Of a DNA stretch of 64,000 nucleotides, positions 24,334 through 33,804 are shown one piece after another. A program made the translations under genes and the position numbers. The notes below the pieces were generated by a model. That model did no database searches and was not told the DNA's origin. It worked only from the letters and a program-made list of their open reading frames with translations. The stretch is from Clostridia bacterium (GTDB taxonomy: Bacteria; Bacillota; Clostridia; TANB77; CAG-508): positions 229,337-293,336 of the forward strand of contig JAFROW010000009.1 of the NCBI GenBank assembly GCA_017429505.1. The letters are read 5' to 3'. How positions within the stretch are numbered: position 1 is the stretch's first letter; each line of letters starts with the position of its first letter.

Positions 24334-25998
24334 TTAAATCACATTAAACGGCACATCTGAATGACTTGCAAAACTCTCAAATCCATTTGAAAACTCATCT
24401 TCTTGTGGCTTACAATCTATAAATTTAACCTGCATATCTTTTCCAACAGCCATAGTAATTGTCTTTTGTAAATTCATCTTATTCTCTGGTCTTTCAAGAA
24501 ATTCTTTTGCAACTTCTGTCATACCATTTGGAAATTCTATTGCAACTGTCATGTCATTAATCTCTTTAGCAACAGTGCCTGCCAAATTAATGTACATAAA
24601 CATTTTTCCTTCTTCTTTAAAGTTTTCTACTAGCTTTGGCCAGTAATCTTGCGTTTTTCCCTCATATTTTGGCTTTTGTATAGCCTTTGAGTTTTCTTCG
24701 GAATTACTTTGTACCGAGAATTTAGGATTTTGAGCCTTTCCTGAAAAACCACCTTGTGCTGAAAAATTATTATTTCCACCTTTTCCTGCAAAATTACTAG
24801 CACGAATAAAATTTTCAATTTTTGTAACCCTTTGCTCCAAATTATTTAAATTAAAATTATTATTTCCGCTGTTATTATTTTCGGGACCATTATCCACATT
24901 TTTTTCGCTTTTGTGGATATCTTGTTTATTGCAAAGCTTAATTATTCCAGTTTGAAAAATAATTAGCTTTTGAGTTGACATTTTCATAGAATTTTCTAAT
25001 TCTGATAAATTACAAATTAAATTAATTAAATCTTCTTTTGAAATTTTTTCTGACAAAACTTTTATATCTTCTATCTCTTCTTTTGTATATGTTTGAATAC
25101 TTCCAGTAGATTTAAATAACAAAATATCTTTTACATATTTTATAATCTCCCAAAGTAAATTATTTAAATCTTTGCCTTCTTTTATAATTTCTTCTATCGT
25201 CTTTAAACTTGAATCTACATCATAATTGATAATCGCTTCTACAATTTGCTTAATATATGTGATTTTTGGAATTCCAACTAAATCTCTTATTTTGTTTTCA
25301 TCAATTTTATCTTCTCCGTCTTGATTGCATCTTTCCAAAATTGAAAGAGCGTCTCTCATTCCACCTTCTGCAAGTGTTGCAATAAGGTTTAAAGCTTCAT
25401 CACTTATCTCAATTTTGCTTTCTTCACATACAATTTTTAGCCTTTTTATAATATCTTCATTTGAAATTCTTTTAAAATCAAATCTTTGACATCTAGAAAG
25501 AATAGTTGCAGGTATTTTTTGAGGCTCTGTTGTAGCAAGTAAAAATTTAACATGTTTTGGTGGTTCTTCTAATGTTTTAAGCAAAGCATTAAAAGCCCCT
25601 GTAGATAGCATATGAACCTCGTCTATTATATATACTCTATATTTTGCCTTTGTAGGTAAAAAATTAACCGCTTCTCTTATTTCCCTAACATCTTCAACAC
25701 TATTGTTTGAAGCTGCATCCATTTCTACAATGTCTGTAAGAGAACCATCTAAAGCAGCTTTGCAAATTTCGCACTCATTACAAGGCTCCCCATCTTGCAA
25801 ATTTAAGCAATTAACTGCTCTTGCTAAAATCTTTGCAATACTTGTTTTTCCTGTTCCTCTTCCCCCATTAAACAAATATGCATGTCCTACTCTGTCTGAT
25901 ATAATTTGATTTTTTATTGTTTTTGTAATATGTTCTTGACCTACAAGTTCTGAAAACTTAGCTGGTCTGAATTTTCTATAAAGAGCTGTATACCCCAT
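24334..25998 (-). CDS. dnaX: DNA polymerase III subunits gamma and tau
   Basis: A 554-residue clamp-loader ATPase. Motifs: SELVGQEHITKTIKNQI, Walker A FNGGRGTGKTSIAK (about 43-56), the zinc-binding cysteines in CLNLQDGEPCNECEIC, VEMDAASNNSVEDVREI, Walker B IIDEVHMLS, PPKHVKFLLATTEPQKIP and LSRCQRFDFKR with the Arg-containing SRC motif. The C-terminal 200 residues contain an Asn/Gly/Phe-rich low-complexity linker and a tau-like end. It is just downstream of the SRP RNA gene, a very conserved order in Firmicutes. Confidence 0.97.
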   Translation of the reverse strand: MGYTALYRKFRPAKFSELVGQEHITKTIKNQIISDRVGHAYLFNGGRGTGKTSIAKILARAVNCLNLQDGEPCNECEICKAALDGSLTDIVEMDAASNNSVEDVREIREAVNFLPTKAKYRVYIIDEVHMLSTGAFNALLKTLEEPPKHVKFLLATTEPQKIPATILSRCQRFDFKRISNEDIIKRLKIVCEESKIEISDEALNLIATLAEGGMRDALSILERCNQDGEDKIDENKIRDLVGIPKITYIKQIVEAIINYDVDSSLKTIEEIIKEGKDLNNLLWEIIKYVKDILLFKSTGSIQTYTKEEIEDIKVLSEKISKEDLINLICNLSELENSMKMSTQKLIIFQTGIIKLCNKQDIHKSEKNVDNGPENNNSGNNNFNLNNLEQRVTKIENFIRASNFAGKGGNNNFSAQGGFSGKAQNPKFSVQSNSEENSKAIQKPKYEGKTQDYWPKLVENFKEEGKMFMYINLAGTVAKEINDMTVAIEFPNGMTEVAKEFLERPENKMNLQKTITMAVGKDMQVKFIDCKPQEDEFSNGFESFASHSDVPFNVI

Positions 25999-26038
25999 AT
26001 TAACACCCCCTACTAATAGAAAAAATGGTGTGAATTTT

Positions 26039-26147
26039 AGATTCCTCTATGGAAAGCCTCCACATAAAAGTATCTACTTATTGCTGCTTCCTTCCGGACC
26101 TGACAAGGTTCATAGGCTTCTATTGGATGCCCTCCATACAAGAATCT
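26039..26147 (-). ncRNA. ffs: Signal recognition particle RNA (bacterial small type)
   Basis: The minus strand contains the invariant apical-loop region CAGGTCCGGAAGGAAGCAGC, embedded in a long hairpin whose ends pair: AGATTCTTGTATGGAGG at the 5' end with CTTTCCATAGAGGAATCT at the 3' end. About 109 bases, the short SRP RNA without an Alu domain. It is located directly upstream of dnaX, the usual place. Confidence 0.95.
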
Positions 26148-26236
26148 ATCTTCATACCATTTGTATTATATAACATATTTTTAGATTTTACAAGTAGTTT
26201 ATTTAAATTTTACTATTTATTTTAAGCATAATTTAT

Positions 26237-26959
26237 CTAATTTTCTACCCTTTTAAAAACAAAATCTTTTCCTTCAATTTCTTTACTACTTTTTCCATTT
26301 TCAATTACGCCTTCTACAGGTAAATCTACATTTATAGTAGTCTTAAATTGCTTGCTTTCTGTTAATTTAATAGTCACATCAAATGAAATATTTGTTTTTA
26401 TCTCGTCTTCTGACACATTAATCTTTTTCAATAAATCTTTATAATCAATTTCTTCATCATTTGAAACATAACTTCCTAAATTTTGGTTAGCAAGCCTGAA
26501 AGCCACAATTCCACCTTGATTAGAAATTTTAAGTTCTTGTATTTTTGTTGTTTGCTCCCCTGTAAAAGTGATTTCTTCACATTTAAATTCATCTGTATTC
26601 TCAAACAATTCTTTTTCATTATTACATGGTCTATAAATCACAATATTCCCTTTTTGAGGCTCTTTATCTATTTTAAAATTGTCTAAAATAATTTTATCTA
26701 TTGTTTCTGTTTTACTATAATCTTTATTTTTTTCTATGTAAATATAAATATCGTTATCTTGTCCAACAGACTTATTCCACAAATTTTTTTCATCTTCCAC
26801 ATCTTGCGCATTAATTGATGAAATTACAGATATTTTTGAAATATCAAAAGGCATATTTTCTTCGCCTTTTTCATCATATCTTAAAATTGACATTATTGCT
26901 GTAAAAACTATTGCGACAATTATTAGAACTATAATTGATATATGTAAAGCTTTAGGCAT
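26237..26959 (-). CDS. Membrane-anchored hypothetical protein
   Basis: A 240-residue protein with one N-terminal membrane helix (residues 6-24) and an extracytoplasmic domain of beta-rich character (ELKISNQGGIVAFRLANQ, NISFDVTIKLTESKQFKT, TTINVDLPVEG). No cysteine lipobox and no catalytic motif that I recognise. ATG at 26959 follows TTGGAGGAAG at good spacing. It is downstream of tadA on the same strand, ahead of the ffs-dnaX unit. Role unknown. Confidence 0.7.
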   Translation of the reverse strand: MPKALHISIIVLIIVAIVFTAIMSILRYDEKGEENMPFDISKISVISSINAQDVEDEKNLWNKSVGQDNDIYIYIEKNKDYSKTETIDKIILDNFKIDKEPQKGNIVIYRPCNNEKELFENTDEFKCEEITFTGEQTTKIQELKISNQGGIVAFRLANQNLGSYVSNDEEIDYKDLLKKINVSEDEIKTNISFDVTIKLTESKQFKTTINVDLPVEGVIENGKSSKEIEGKDFVFKRVEN

Positions 26960-27023
26960 TTTTGCTTCCTCCAACTTTTTTAATATTAAATTTTATAAGC
27001 CCATCTAAGTAGTGTTTTCTACC

Positions 27024-27503
27024 TTACATTTTTTGCAAGTTTGTCTTTTTTATTTTTCTCAAATCTTTAAAAAATTTTTTTAAAATATCTTCACACTCTT
27101 GTTGTAATATTCCTATCTCAAATTCAGGCTTATGATTAAAAGTGTAATCTTCAAACAAATTAAAAACAGACCCTATAGCACCTGTTTTTTTGTCCATTGT
27201 TCCAATATATACTTTTTTAATTCTAGAATTAATTATAGCTCCTGCACACATTGAGCAAGGCTCCAAAGTAACATACATTTCGCAATCTATAAGTCTCCAA
27301 GACTTTAATTTTTTGCTTGCTTTTTGAATTGCAAGTATTTCTGCATGTCTCGTTGTATCAAACTTTGTTTCTTTTTGATTATGTGCTCTTGCTATTATTT
27401 TCCCATCCTTTACAATTACTGCCCCTACAGGAATTTCTAGCTTATCATAAGCTTTTTGTGCTTCCTTTAAGGCTTGTTTCATAAATTTTTCTTGTTCTTG
27501 CAT
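27024..27503 (-). CDS. tadA: tRNA-specific adenosine deaminase
   Basis: A 159-residue enzyme that converts A34 to inosine in tRNA-Arg(ACG). It has the deaminase zinc motifs TRHAEILAIQ (catalytic HAE) and TLEPCSMCAGAI (PCxxC), plus IPVGAVIVKDGKII at the N-terminus and KTGAIGSVFNLFEDYTFNHKP after the second motif, typical of TadA rather than other deaminases. ATG at 27503 follows TTAGGAG. Full length. Confidence 0.97.
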   Translation of the reverse strand: MQEQEKFMKQALKEAQKAYDKLEIPVGAVIVKDGKIIARAHNQKETKFDTTRHAEILAIQKASKKLKSWRLIDCEMYVTLEPCSMCAGAIINSRIKKVYIGTMDKKTGAIGSVFNLFEDYTFNHKPEFEIGILQQECEDILKKFFKDLRKIKKTNLQKM

Positions 27504-27511
27504 TTGGTCTC

Positions 27512-27790
27512 CTAACAATAAAATTTAACATCCTCTATACCATAAAAACTCTTCCATTCAGAAACAATGTAAAAAAAATTATATTGTATAGACTTAAATA
27601 ATCTGTTTAAATCCTTTTGAGGTATTCTACTATTATTATTTGCTAAAATACAATCTCCACTTTTAGTAATCCAGACTTTAGTTGCATTTGCAGCTGGATT
27701 TCCTTGACATATATGAACATGAATTGGTTCAAAATTCTCATTTGCCCAAAAGAACACAGTATATCCCAAATAATTAAAAAGATTAGGCAC
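27512..27790 (-). CDS. DUF4160 domain protein
   Basis: A 92-residue protein. The GTG start at 27790 is supported by AAAAGGAGGAGTT. Motif: VFFWANENFEPIHVHICQG, the DUF4160 core (E.PIHVHV..G). It overlaps the preceding 91-aa gene by 8 bases. Function is not established; DUF4160 genes often occur in two-gene cassettes that look like toxin-antitoxin pairs. A second DUF4160 gene at 54752-55006 sits next to DUF2442 instead. Confidence 0.75.
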   Translation of the reverse strand: MPNLFNYLGYTVFFWANENFEPIHVHICQGNPAANATKVWITKSGDCILANNNSRIPQKDLNRLFKSIQYNFFYIVSEWKSFYGIEDVKFYC

Positions 27791-28058
27791 TTTGAACTCC
27801 TCCTTTTCCAGCAACTTCAAAAAAATATGCAGCTCCTCTTTCAACAACGCTCTTAAACATTGCTATTTCTTTTTCTGTATAATTACCATCTTGTTTTATT
27901 ATTTCATAACTTGGCAATTCAAATATTATTGTATCAAAGCCACCTTCTCTTGGTCTTTCAAAGCAAACAATAATGTATTCCTCTCCATTTTCTTTTTTTC
28001 GTATATCTGAAGATACTACTAAAGTTCCATCTGAATATGTAACAAATTCATGCATCAT
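27783..28058 (-). CDS. Hypothetical partner of the DUF4160 protein
   Basis: A 91-residue soluble protein, beginning MMHEFVTYSDGTLVVSSDI and containing EEYIIVCFERPREGGFDTII followed by FELPSYEIIKQDGNYTEKE. It has a strong GAGGAGTGAT ribosome binding site and overlaps the DUF4160 start by 8 bases, so the pair is translationally coupled. I do not recognise the family. It takes the place that DUF2442 has in the second cassette, so it might be a functional analogue. Confidence 0.65.
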   Translation of the reverse strand: MMHEFVTYSDGTLVVSSDIRKKENGEEYIIVCFERPREGGFDTIIFELPSYEIIKQDGNYTEKEIAMFKSVVERGAAYFFEVAGKGGVQSA

Positions 28059-28135
28059 CTATAATCACTCCTCTTACTTTTTAATAATAATTTGTAATTG
28101 CCACAAAACATCTAAGCATTAATATTTTTATGTTT

Positions 28136-28211
<76 letters not shown>

Positions 28212-28326
28212 ATTGCATATTTATTATAGCAATTTTTTTAAGTAATGTCAATGAAAAACCATAATTTGCAATTTCTTTATATTTATATTATAATTGTTAC
28301 AAAAACATATTTAAGGAGAAAATTTT

Positions 28327-30000
28327 ATGTTATTAAAAAAGAAAAATACACTTGTAGGTATTATTAATTTAATATTAGGAATATTGGGTTGCTTATGTTG
28401 GTTTATATGTGAAAGTAGTATGAAAAAAATAAATAGTTCATACTTATATGCTTCAGACTTGCAAGATACTTTAGCCATAATATTTGCAGCAATACTATTA
28501 GTTCCTCTTATCTTAACTTTAATAATAAACTTAATATATATTTTCAAAAATTGGCATAATAAAAAAAGTATGTTTATGAATATTTTAACAATTGTTGCAA
28601 TAATAACATCAATCAGCCTATTATTTGCTCTTGAAACTAGTAATTTTATTTATATAATTTCTGTTGTTGCTTTAAGTGGAATTCTATTGTTAATATTTAA
28701 TAAATCTGAAGAAGATACAAAAAAACATAAAGTGATCTTTTCTATAATGATTATTAACATTGTTATTATGTTTATTTCTTGTATAGGATTTTTATATTTA
28801 AAGAGCAATTTTCAAGTTACTTATGCCAATAATGAAAAAAATATGTTAAAAACCATTATGCAATCTTCTACTAATACAAATAGTATTCCTATTAAAGCCA
28901 AAAAAAGTGGAAAATATGGTTATATTGATTCTAATGGAAATACAATAATTGATTTTATTTATGACGATTGTTCTGATTTCATAGAAATACAAAATTTAAA
29001 AACAAATGAAAAATACTATGTTGCAGAAGTTTCAATTGAAAATGAATTAAGATTTATAACAAATAATAATAAAATGATTTGTAGCCATAAAAATACTAAA
29101 TCTAATCGAAAACTTTCTGTTAGTTATTTCTCAAGTCAATTTATTTCTGACTTGAAGAAAAATGCAGCAGAATTAAAAACACAATTAAATATACCAAGTT
29201 ATCAACAAAAAAATAGTTATGATTACAATGAATATTATAATTATAATATTGCATATGCAGAATATGAAGCTAATAATATATATTCTTTTAAAATAATTAA
29301 CAATAAAGGAAATACTATTGAATTACTATACAATCCTCTAACAAAAAATGTAATATATAATAATAAAAGCGTTACTATAAAAGGAAAACTACCTTTAGCT
29401 AATGATGCGTCTTCATACATTTATTACTATAAAAATGGATATATTCCAATTTATAACTTTGAAAAAAATATATTTGGTTGGATTGATTTAAATGGTAAAG
29501 TACATTATATTAATGGAAAAAAGCAGATTTTAGATTTTAGCAATAAATACATTGCTGTAAAAGATTATTCCATCACATCCAATAAAAAAGCATATCTTAT
29601 TGACTATAATGGAAATAGAATATCTGATTTTTTCAATGAAATAAGAATTTTAGATAAAGGATATCTTGTCAAAAAAGAAAATGGAAAAAATGTATATTTA
29701 GATAATAATTTAAAACAAATTACGCAAGAGTATGATATTATAGATTGTAGTAGAATAAAAGATGATATTTTAATAGTTTCAAACTATACTCAAAATCAAT
29801 ATAACCAAAAAAGTTACTTTAACTTAATAAACTTAAAAAATGGTCAAATCATTGGAGAAAATTACGAATATATTGGTGGTATGGATAATTATAAATCAAC
29901 AACTTCTACTAGTTCATATTTTAATGATTATGCAAAAAACTTTGATTCTATAAACTACGAAAACATAAATACAAAATTATATGAAATGTTTTACAACTAA
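28327..30000 (+). CDS. WG-repeat membrane protein
   Basis: A 557-residue protein with four or five membrane helices in the first 165 residues, then a large extracytoplasmic domain. WG-type beta repeats are visible: GKYGYIDSNGNTIIDFIYDD (about 196-215), NIFGWIDLNGKVHYING, KAYLIDYNGNRISDFFNEI and GKNVYLDNNLKQITQEYD. WG (KWG) repeats usually bind ligands or partners at the cell surface; no enzyme motif is present. It is monocistronic, begins after the tRNA-Arg gene on the opposite strand, and ends at a bidirectional terminator. Confidence 0.75.
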   Translation: MLLKKKNTLVGIINLILGILGCLCWFICESSMKKINSSYLYASDLQDTLAIIFAAILLVPLILTLIINLIYIFKNWHNKKSMFMNILTIVAIITSISLLFALETSNFIYIISVVALSGILLLIFNKSEEDTKKHKVIFSIMIINIVIMFISCIGFLYLKSNFQVTYANNEKNMLKTIMQSSTNTNSIPIKAKKSGKYGYIDSNGNTIIDFIYDDCSDFIEIQNLKTNEKYYVAEVSIENELRFITNNNKMICSHKNTKSNRKLSVSYFSSQFISDLKKNAAELKTQLNIPSYQQKNSYDYNEYYNYNIAYAEYEANNIYSFKIINNKGNTIELLYNPLTKNVIYNNKSVTIKGKLPLANDASSYIYYYKNGYIPIYNFEKNIFGWIDLNGKVHYINGKKQILDFSNKYIAVKDYSITSNKKAYLIDYNGNRISDFFNEIRILDKGYLVKKENGKNVYLDNNLKQITQEYDIIDCSRIKDDILIVSNYTQNQYNQKSYFNLINLKNGQIIGENYEYIGGMDNYKSTTSTSSYFNDYAKNFDSINYENINTKLYEMFYN

Positions 30001-30006
30001 AACAAA

Positions 30007-30030
30007 AAAAGCTAGACCACTCTAGCTTTT
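30007..30030. terminator. Bidirectional terminator
   Basis: AAAAGCTAGA and TCTAGCTTTT, perfect 10-bp stem with a 4-base loop, between convergent genes. Confidence 0.85.
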
Positions 30031-30035
30031 TTAAT

Positions 30036-31763
30036 TTATTTCACAATCTCACACATAGCATTTTTTAATCCTTCCAAATCTCTTTCAGCATTTTCTAAAG
30101 CATTACTTTTTACTCCAAAATAAAGTTTAATTTTTGGCTCTGTACCTGAAGGTCTTACGCAGCACCAGCTGTCTCCTTCTAAATCAAAATACAAAACATT
30201 AGATTTTGGAAGTCCTGTCTCTGAAATGTTGCTAGTTTCCAAATCTTTTACAATATTGTTAGATATATCTTTAAATACTAAAACTTTGTATTTTCCTATT
30301 TGACTTGGCAAGTTATTTCTTAAATTGTCCATCATTTGTTTTATTTTTTCAGCTCCGCTACTTCCTTCTAATGTAATAGATACTTGTCCTTCATTGTAAT
30401 ATCCATATTTTTCATAAATATTTATCATTTGGTCCCAAAGTGTTATTCCTTTAGATTTGTAAAATGCTGCAGCTTCACATAAACTCATAACTGCACTTAT
30501 TCCATCTTTGTCTCTTGCATAATCAGAAATTAAGCAACCATAACTTTCTTCAAATCCAAATAAATATATTTTACCATTTTCTTTTTCTTCTTCAATTTTT
30601 ATTTGTTCGCCAATAAATTTAAATCCTGTTAAAACCTCTCTAAAATCTAAATCATATTCTTTTGCAATTGCTTTTGCCAAATTTGATGAAACTATTGTAG
30701 ATACAAGCATTCCATTATTTGGAAGTATATTTTTTTCTCTCATTTGAGAAAGTCTATATTCTGCAATTAAAAGTCCAGACATGTTTCCAGTAAATACTTT
30801 GTATTCTCCGCTTTCTGTGTCTTTTGCATAAATTCCAAGTCTATCTGCATCAGGGTCTGTAGCCAAAACTAAATCTGCGTCTTTTTCTTTTGCTAAATCT
30901 AGTGCCAATTTAAATGCTTCTTTTGCTTCAGGATTTGGGTAATCCACTGTAGGGAATCTTCCATCTGGTTCTTCTTGTTCAGGAACTGTATATACATTTT
31001 CAAAGCCTAATTCTTTTAAAATTCTTTGTGACATTTCTCTTCCTGCACCATGAAGTGGTGTATATACAATTTTTAAATCTTTTCCGTATTGTTTTATAAT
31101 ATCAGGATTTAAAACACATTTTTTTAGTTCTTCTATATATCTATCATCTATTTCTTTTCCAACTACATTAAATAAACCTTTCTCTTTTGCTTCTTCTTCT
31201 GAAATTTCTTTTATTGTTTTATAATCTGTAATTGCTTTTACTTCGTCCATTATACCTTTATCTACAGGACTAATAATTTGTGCACCATCATCCCAATATA
31301 CTTTATATCCATTATACTCAGGCTTATTGTGACTTGCTGTAATCATTATTCCCGCAGTACATCCAAGCTCTCTTACTGCAAAAGAAAGTTCTGGAACAGG
31401 TCTTAGGTGGTCAAACAAATATGTTTTTATTCCATTTGCATTTAAAACTAAAGCTGAATATTTGCTAAATTCAGGTGACATTCTTCTTGAATCGAAACTT
31501 ATTACAACACCTTTATTTTGTGTGCCCTGTTTTAAAATATAATTTGCTAGGCCTTGTGTCGCCTTTCCAACAACATATTTGTTCATTCTATTAGTTCCAG
31601 CTCCAATAATTCCCCTTAACCCTGCAGTTCCAAATTCAAGCTCTTTATAAAATCTATCTTCGATTTCTTCAGGATTATCTTTAATTTCTAAAAGTTCTCT
31701 TTTTGTCTCCTCATCAAATTCATCACTTTCACACCATTTTTTATACTCTTCTAAATAATTCAT
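30036..31763 (-). CDS. Phosphoglucomutase/phosphomannomutase
   Basis: A 575-residue alpha-D-phosphohexomutase that shifts phosphate between C1 and C6 of a hexose. The active-site serine is in MITASHNKPEYNGYK, the Mg2+ loop in ATDPDADRLGIYAKD, the sugar-binding GFEESYGCLISD and the phosphate-binding RPSGTEPKIKLYFG. Its length and the FGTAGLRGIIGAGTNRMN start match PgcA-type enzymes of Firmicutes. It is downstream of a UDP-sugar pyrophosphorylase gene, so the pair can supply UDP-glucose or UDP-GlcNAc for glycolipid and wall synthesis. An inverted repeat lies between the two. Confidence 0.95.
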   Translation of the reverse strand: MNYLEEYKKWCESDEFDEETKRELLEIKDNPEEIEDRFYKELEFGTAGLRGIIGAGTNRMNKYVVGKATQGLANYILKQGTQNKGVVISFDSRRMSPEFSKYSALVLNANGIKTYLFDHLRPVPELSFAVRELGCTAGIMITASHNKPEYNGYKVYWDDGAQIISPVDKGIMDEVKAITDYKTIKEISEEEAKEKGLFNVVGKEIDDRYIEELKKCVLNPDIIKQYGKDLKIVYTPLHGAGREMSQRILKELGFENVYTVPEQEEPDGRFPTVDYPNPEAKEAFKLALDLAKEKDADLVLATDPDADRLGIYAKDTESGEYKVFTGNMSGLLIAEYRLSQMREKNILPNNGMLVSTIVSSNLAKAIAKEYDLDFREVLTGFKFIGEQIKIEEEKENGKIYLFGFEESYGCLISDYARDKDGISAVMSLCEAAAFYKSKGITLWDQMINIYEKYGYYNEGQVSITLEGSSGAEKIKQMMDNLRNNLPSQIGKYKVLVFKDISNNIVKDLETSNISETGLPKSNVLYFDLEGDSWCCVRPSGTEPKIKLYFGVKSNALENAERDLEGLKNAMCEIVK

Positions 31764-31790
31764 TTTATCATCCTTTCCTTTTTTATTTTA

Positions 31791-31860
31791 GTAGAAAAAT
31801 CTAATTCTAAAGTGAAAGAGCTTAAAAGTGAGGTTGAACAGCAGAATTAGATTTTTCTAC
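31791..31860. repeat. Hairpin element with conserved loop, copy A
   Basis: The arms GTAGAAAAATCTAATTCT (31791-31808) and their exact inverse (31843-31860) form an 18-bp stem around a 34-base loop. The loop (AAAGTGAAAGAGCTTAAAAG...) is related to those at 40768-40826 and 46375-46549. No T tract follows. Confidence 0.85.
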
Positions 31861-31994
31861 CATAATAATCTAATAATTTTAATTTTTCAAATAAAAGGAA
31901 GACAAATCTTAAGTCTCCCTTCAAATACCTATTTTAAAATTTTACAATAATTAAAAAACATCTTTTATTCCTTAAAATTTATACAAACTAGTAC

Positions 31995-33248
31995 TTATTT
32001 TATTTCAATATGTTTGTGTAAATTATTGTATAAAGTTCTTGCAGTTTCTGGGCTATCTACTCCTTCGGCATTTTTAACAGGAGCAAATTCCTCTTCTCTT
32101 TTTACCCTTAAAATAACCATATCATCTAAATCTCCGAAAGCATCAAATAAGAATGCTTCAAACTTATATGCATTAGGTGAATCTGGAACTATTTTATTTC
32201 CTTCTTTATCTATATATGTTGCTTTTTTGAATGCACTATGATATGGAAGTGGATTACTTCCCATTCTTTCTATAGCATCTATCCTAAATAAATTACAAAG
32301 AATATGAGATTCTCCATATAAAAGTTCTCCTGCTGCATCTTTTGCCTCTGCCATTTCATCAGTTATTTCTGAATATTCAATAACATTTGGTCTACCATTC
32401 TTTTTGCAAAATGCGCCAACTTTTTCATGTGGATTGGCTTTAACAACAGATTTCCCAGCACCTGTAACATTTTTGTAAATTGCAAGTCCCATTAAAACAG
32501 GGTCTACCATTTTTACTAAACAATTGTCAACTCCACCGATAAATACCCATTCAACTCCAAGTTCTTTCATTTTATCTACCATTTTGCTTTTAACTAATGA
32601 TTCATAAACTCCACCATGACCATCAGCAGCTTCTTTTATTAAGCCATTTTCTCCAATTAAGATTTTTCCCTCTGTATCAACCATTGGTAGTTGGCCTTGA
32701 ACAAAAAAATGCACATTTTTTTCATAACCAAAAAATTTATTTTTTCTAAAAAATTCTTTGGTCTGTTCATTATTTTCTTCACTAGTCATTATAAACCAAG
32801 GAATTTCAACTCCATATTTTCTTCCTGATTCTTTAAGACTATCACATAAAAGCTCAAATAATGACTTATGAGAATCCAATCCAATGTCAAAAGTACCCTT
32901 TGGTCCTTTGTGACCAAGTCTTGTTCCTTGTCCTCCTGCCATTGTAACAGCAGCAAGCTTTCCTGCTTTTATTGCTTCAACTCCAATGCCTTCATAAAAG
33001 TCATATTTTCCACCAAGTCTTTCTTTGTCCCAATAATCAATTGGTTCTATGTCTACATTTTCGTCTTTTATAGGCAAAGTTGTTTTCTTATATAGACTAT
33101 CTATAAGTTCAAAGTCTATATTTTCTAATTGATTTTCAAATTTCATTTTGACATTTTCGTCTTGAATATTATTATAATAATCTAACAAATGTCCTTGATT
33201 GTATCTTTTAATCTTTCTTTCTACATCTTCAAAATTTTCCTCATCCAT
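31995..33248 (-). CDS. UDP-sugar pyrophosphorylase, eukaryotic UAP1-like family
   Basis: A 417-residue nucleotidyltransferase of the UDPGP/UAP1 type: MAGGQGTRLGHKGPKGTFDI (the UTP-binding signature), IPWFIMTSEENNEQT, FFVQGQLPMVDTEGKIL, GVEWVFIGGVDNCLVKMVDP and VVKANPHEKVGAFC. These make UDP-GlcNAc or UDP-Glc from UTP and the sugar-1-phosphate, and differ from the bacterial GlmU fold. ATG at 33248 follows AGAAAGG by 9 bases. It has its own promoter and is upstream of the phosphohexomutase gene, consistent with a nucleotide-sugar pathway. Confidence 0.92.
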   Translation of the reverse strand: MDEENFEDVERKIKRYNQGHLLDYYNNIQDENVKMKFENQLENIDFELIDSLYKKTTLPIKDENVDIEPIDYWDKERLGGKYDFYEGIGVEAIKAGKLAAVTMAGGQGTRLGHKGPKGTFDIGLDSHKSLFELLCDSLKESGRKYGVEIPWFIMTSEENNEQTKEFFRKNKFFGYEKNVHFFVQGQLPMVDTEGKILIGENGLIKEAADGHGGVYESLVKSKMVDKMKELGVEWVFIGGVDNCLVKMVDPVLMGLAIYKNVTGAGKSVVKANPHEKVGAFCKKNGRPNVIEYSEITDEMAEAKDAAGELLYGESHILCNLFRIDAIERMGSNPLPYHSAFKKATYIDKEGNKIVPDSPNAYKFEAFLFDAFGDLDDMVILRVKREEEFAPVKNAEGVDSPETARTLYNNLHKHIEIK

Positions 33249-33288
33249 ACGCTTCATCCTTTCTGCATTTTTTTAGAATTTGGAGTTC

Positions 33289-33327
33289 GTTATATACCAC
33301 TATATAACATTTTGAAATTTTTTGCAA
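33289..33327 (-). promoter_or_regulatory. Promoter of the UDP-sugar pyrophosphorylase gene with a palindrome at -10
   Basis: TTGCAA (33322-33327) and TATAGT (33299-33304) on the minus strand with a 17-base spacer. The palindrome GTTATATA-N4-TATATAAC (33289-33308) covers the -10 box. Confidence 0.5.
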
Positions 33328-33347
33328 TAGTTTTTTAAAATTTTTCT

Positions 33348-33761
33348 CTATACCTCTGAGTCACAATACTTACATCTATATTTTGCAGATTCCTTATCTT
33401 TTAGTACACAAATGTGTTTTAATCCTCTTTCAACAGATGTTATACATCTAGGATTTTTACATTTTACAATATCTATTAATTCATTTTTTAATTCAGGATG
33501 AAATTTTTTTACTTTTTTATCATTTTCTATAACATTTATTGTTATATTTGGATCAATATAACCAAGTACATCAAAATCTATCTTAACTTTTTGGTCTATT
33601 TTTATAATATCTTTTTTTCCCATTTTTGTACTTCTTGCATTCATAATCATAGCTACTGAACAATCTAATTCTCCCAATTTTAAATACTCGTATATTTTCA
33701 TACCTTGTCCTGCACTTATATGGTCTATTACATATCCATTTTTAATACTATCTATATTCAT
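33348..33761 (-). CDS. pyrI: Aspartate carbamoyltransferase regulatory subunit
   Basis: A 137-residue protein with the nucleotide-binding N-terminal domain (IKNGYVIDHISAGQGMKIYE) and the C-terminal zinc domain with four cysteines (CKNPRC and CKYC) that contacts the catalytic chain. It follows pyrB on the same strand, as in PyrBI systems. Binds ATP/CTP to modulate the catalytic subunit. Slightly shorter than the E. coli protein but with all domains. Confidence 0.96.
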   Translation of the reverse strand: MNIDSIKNGYVIDHISAGQGMKIYEYLKLGELDCSVAMIMNARSTKMGKKDIIKIDQKVKIDFDVLGYIDPNITINVIENDKKVKKFHPELKNELIDIVKCKNPRCITSVERGLKHICVLKDKESAKYRCKYCDSEV

Positions 33762-33804
33762 TTTTTATTTTCCCTTCTTTAACATTATAGCTTTATTTCT
33801 CATT

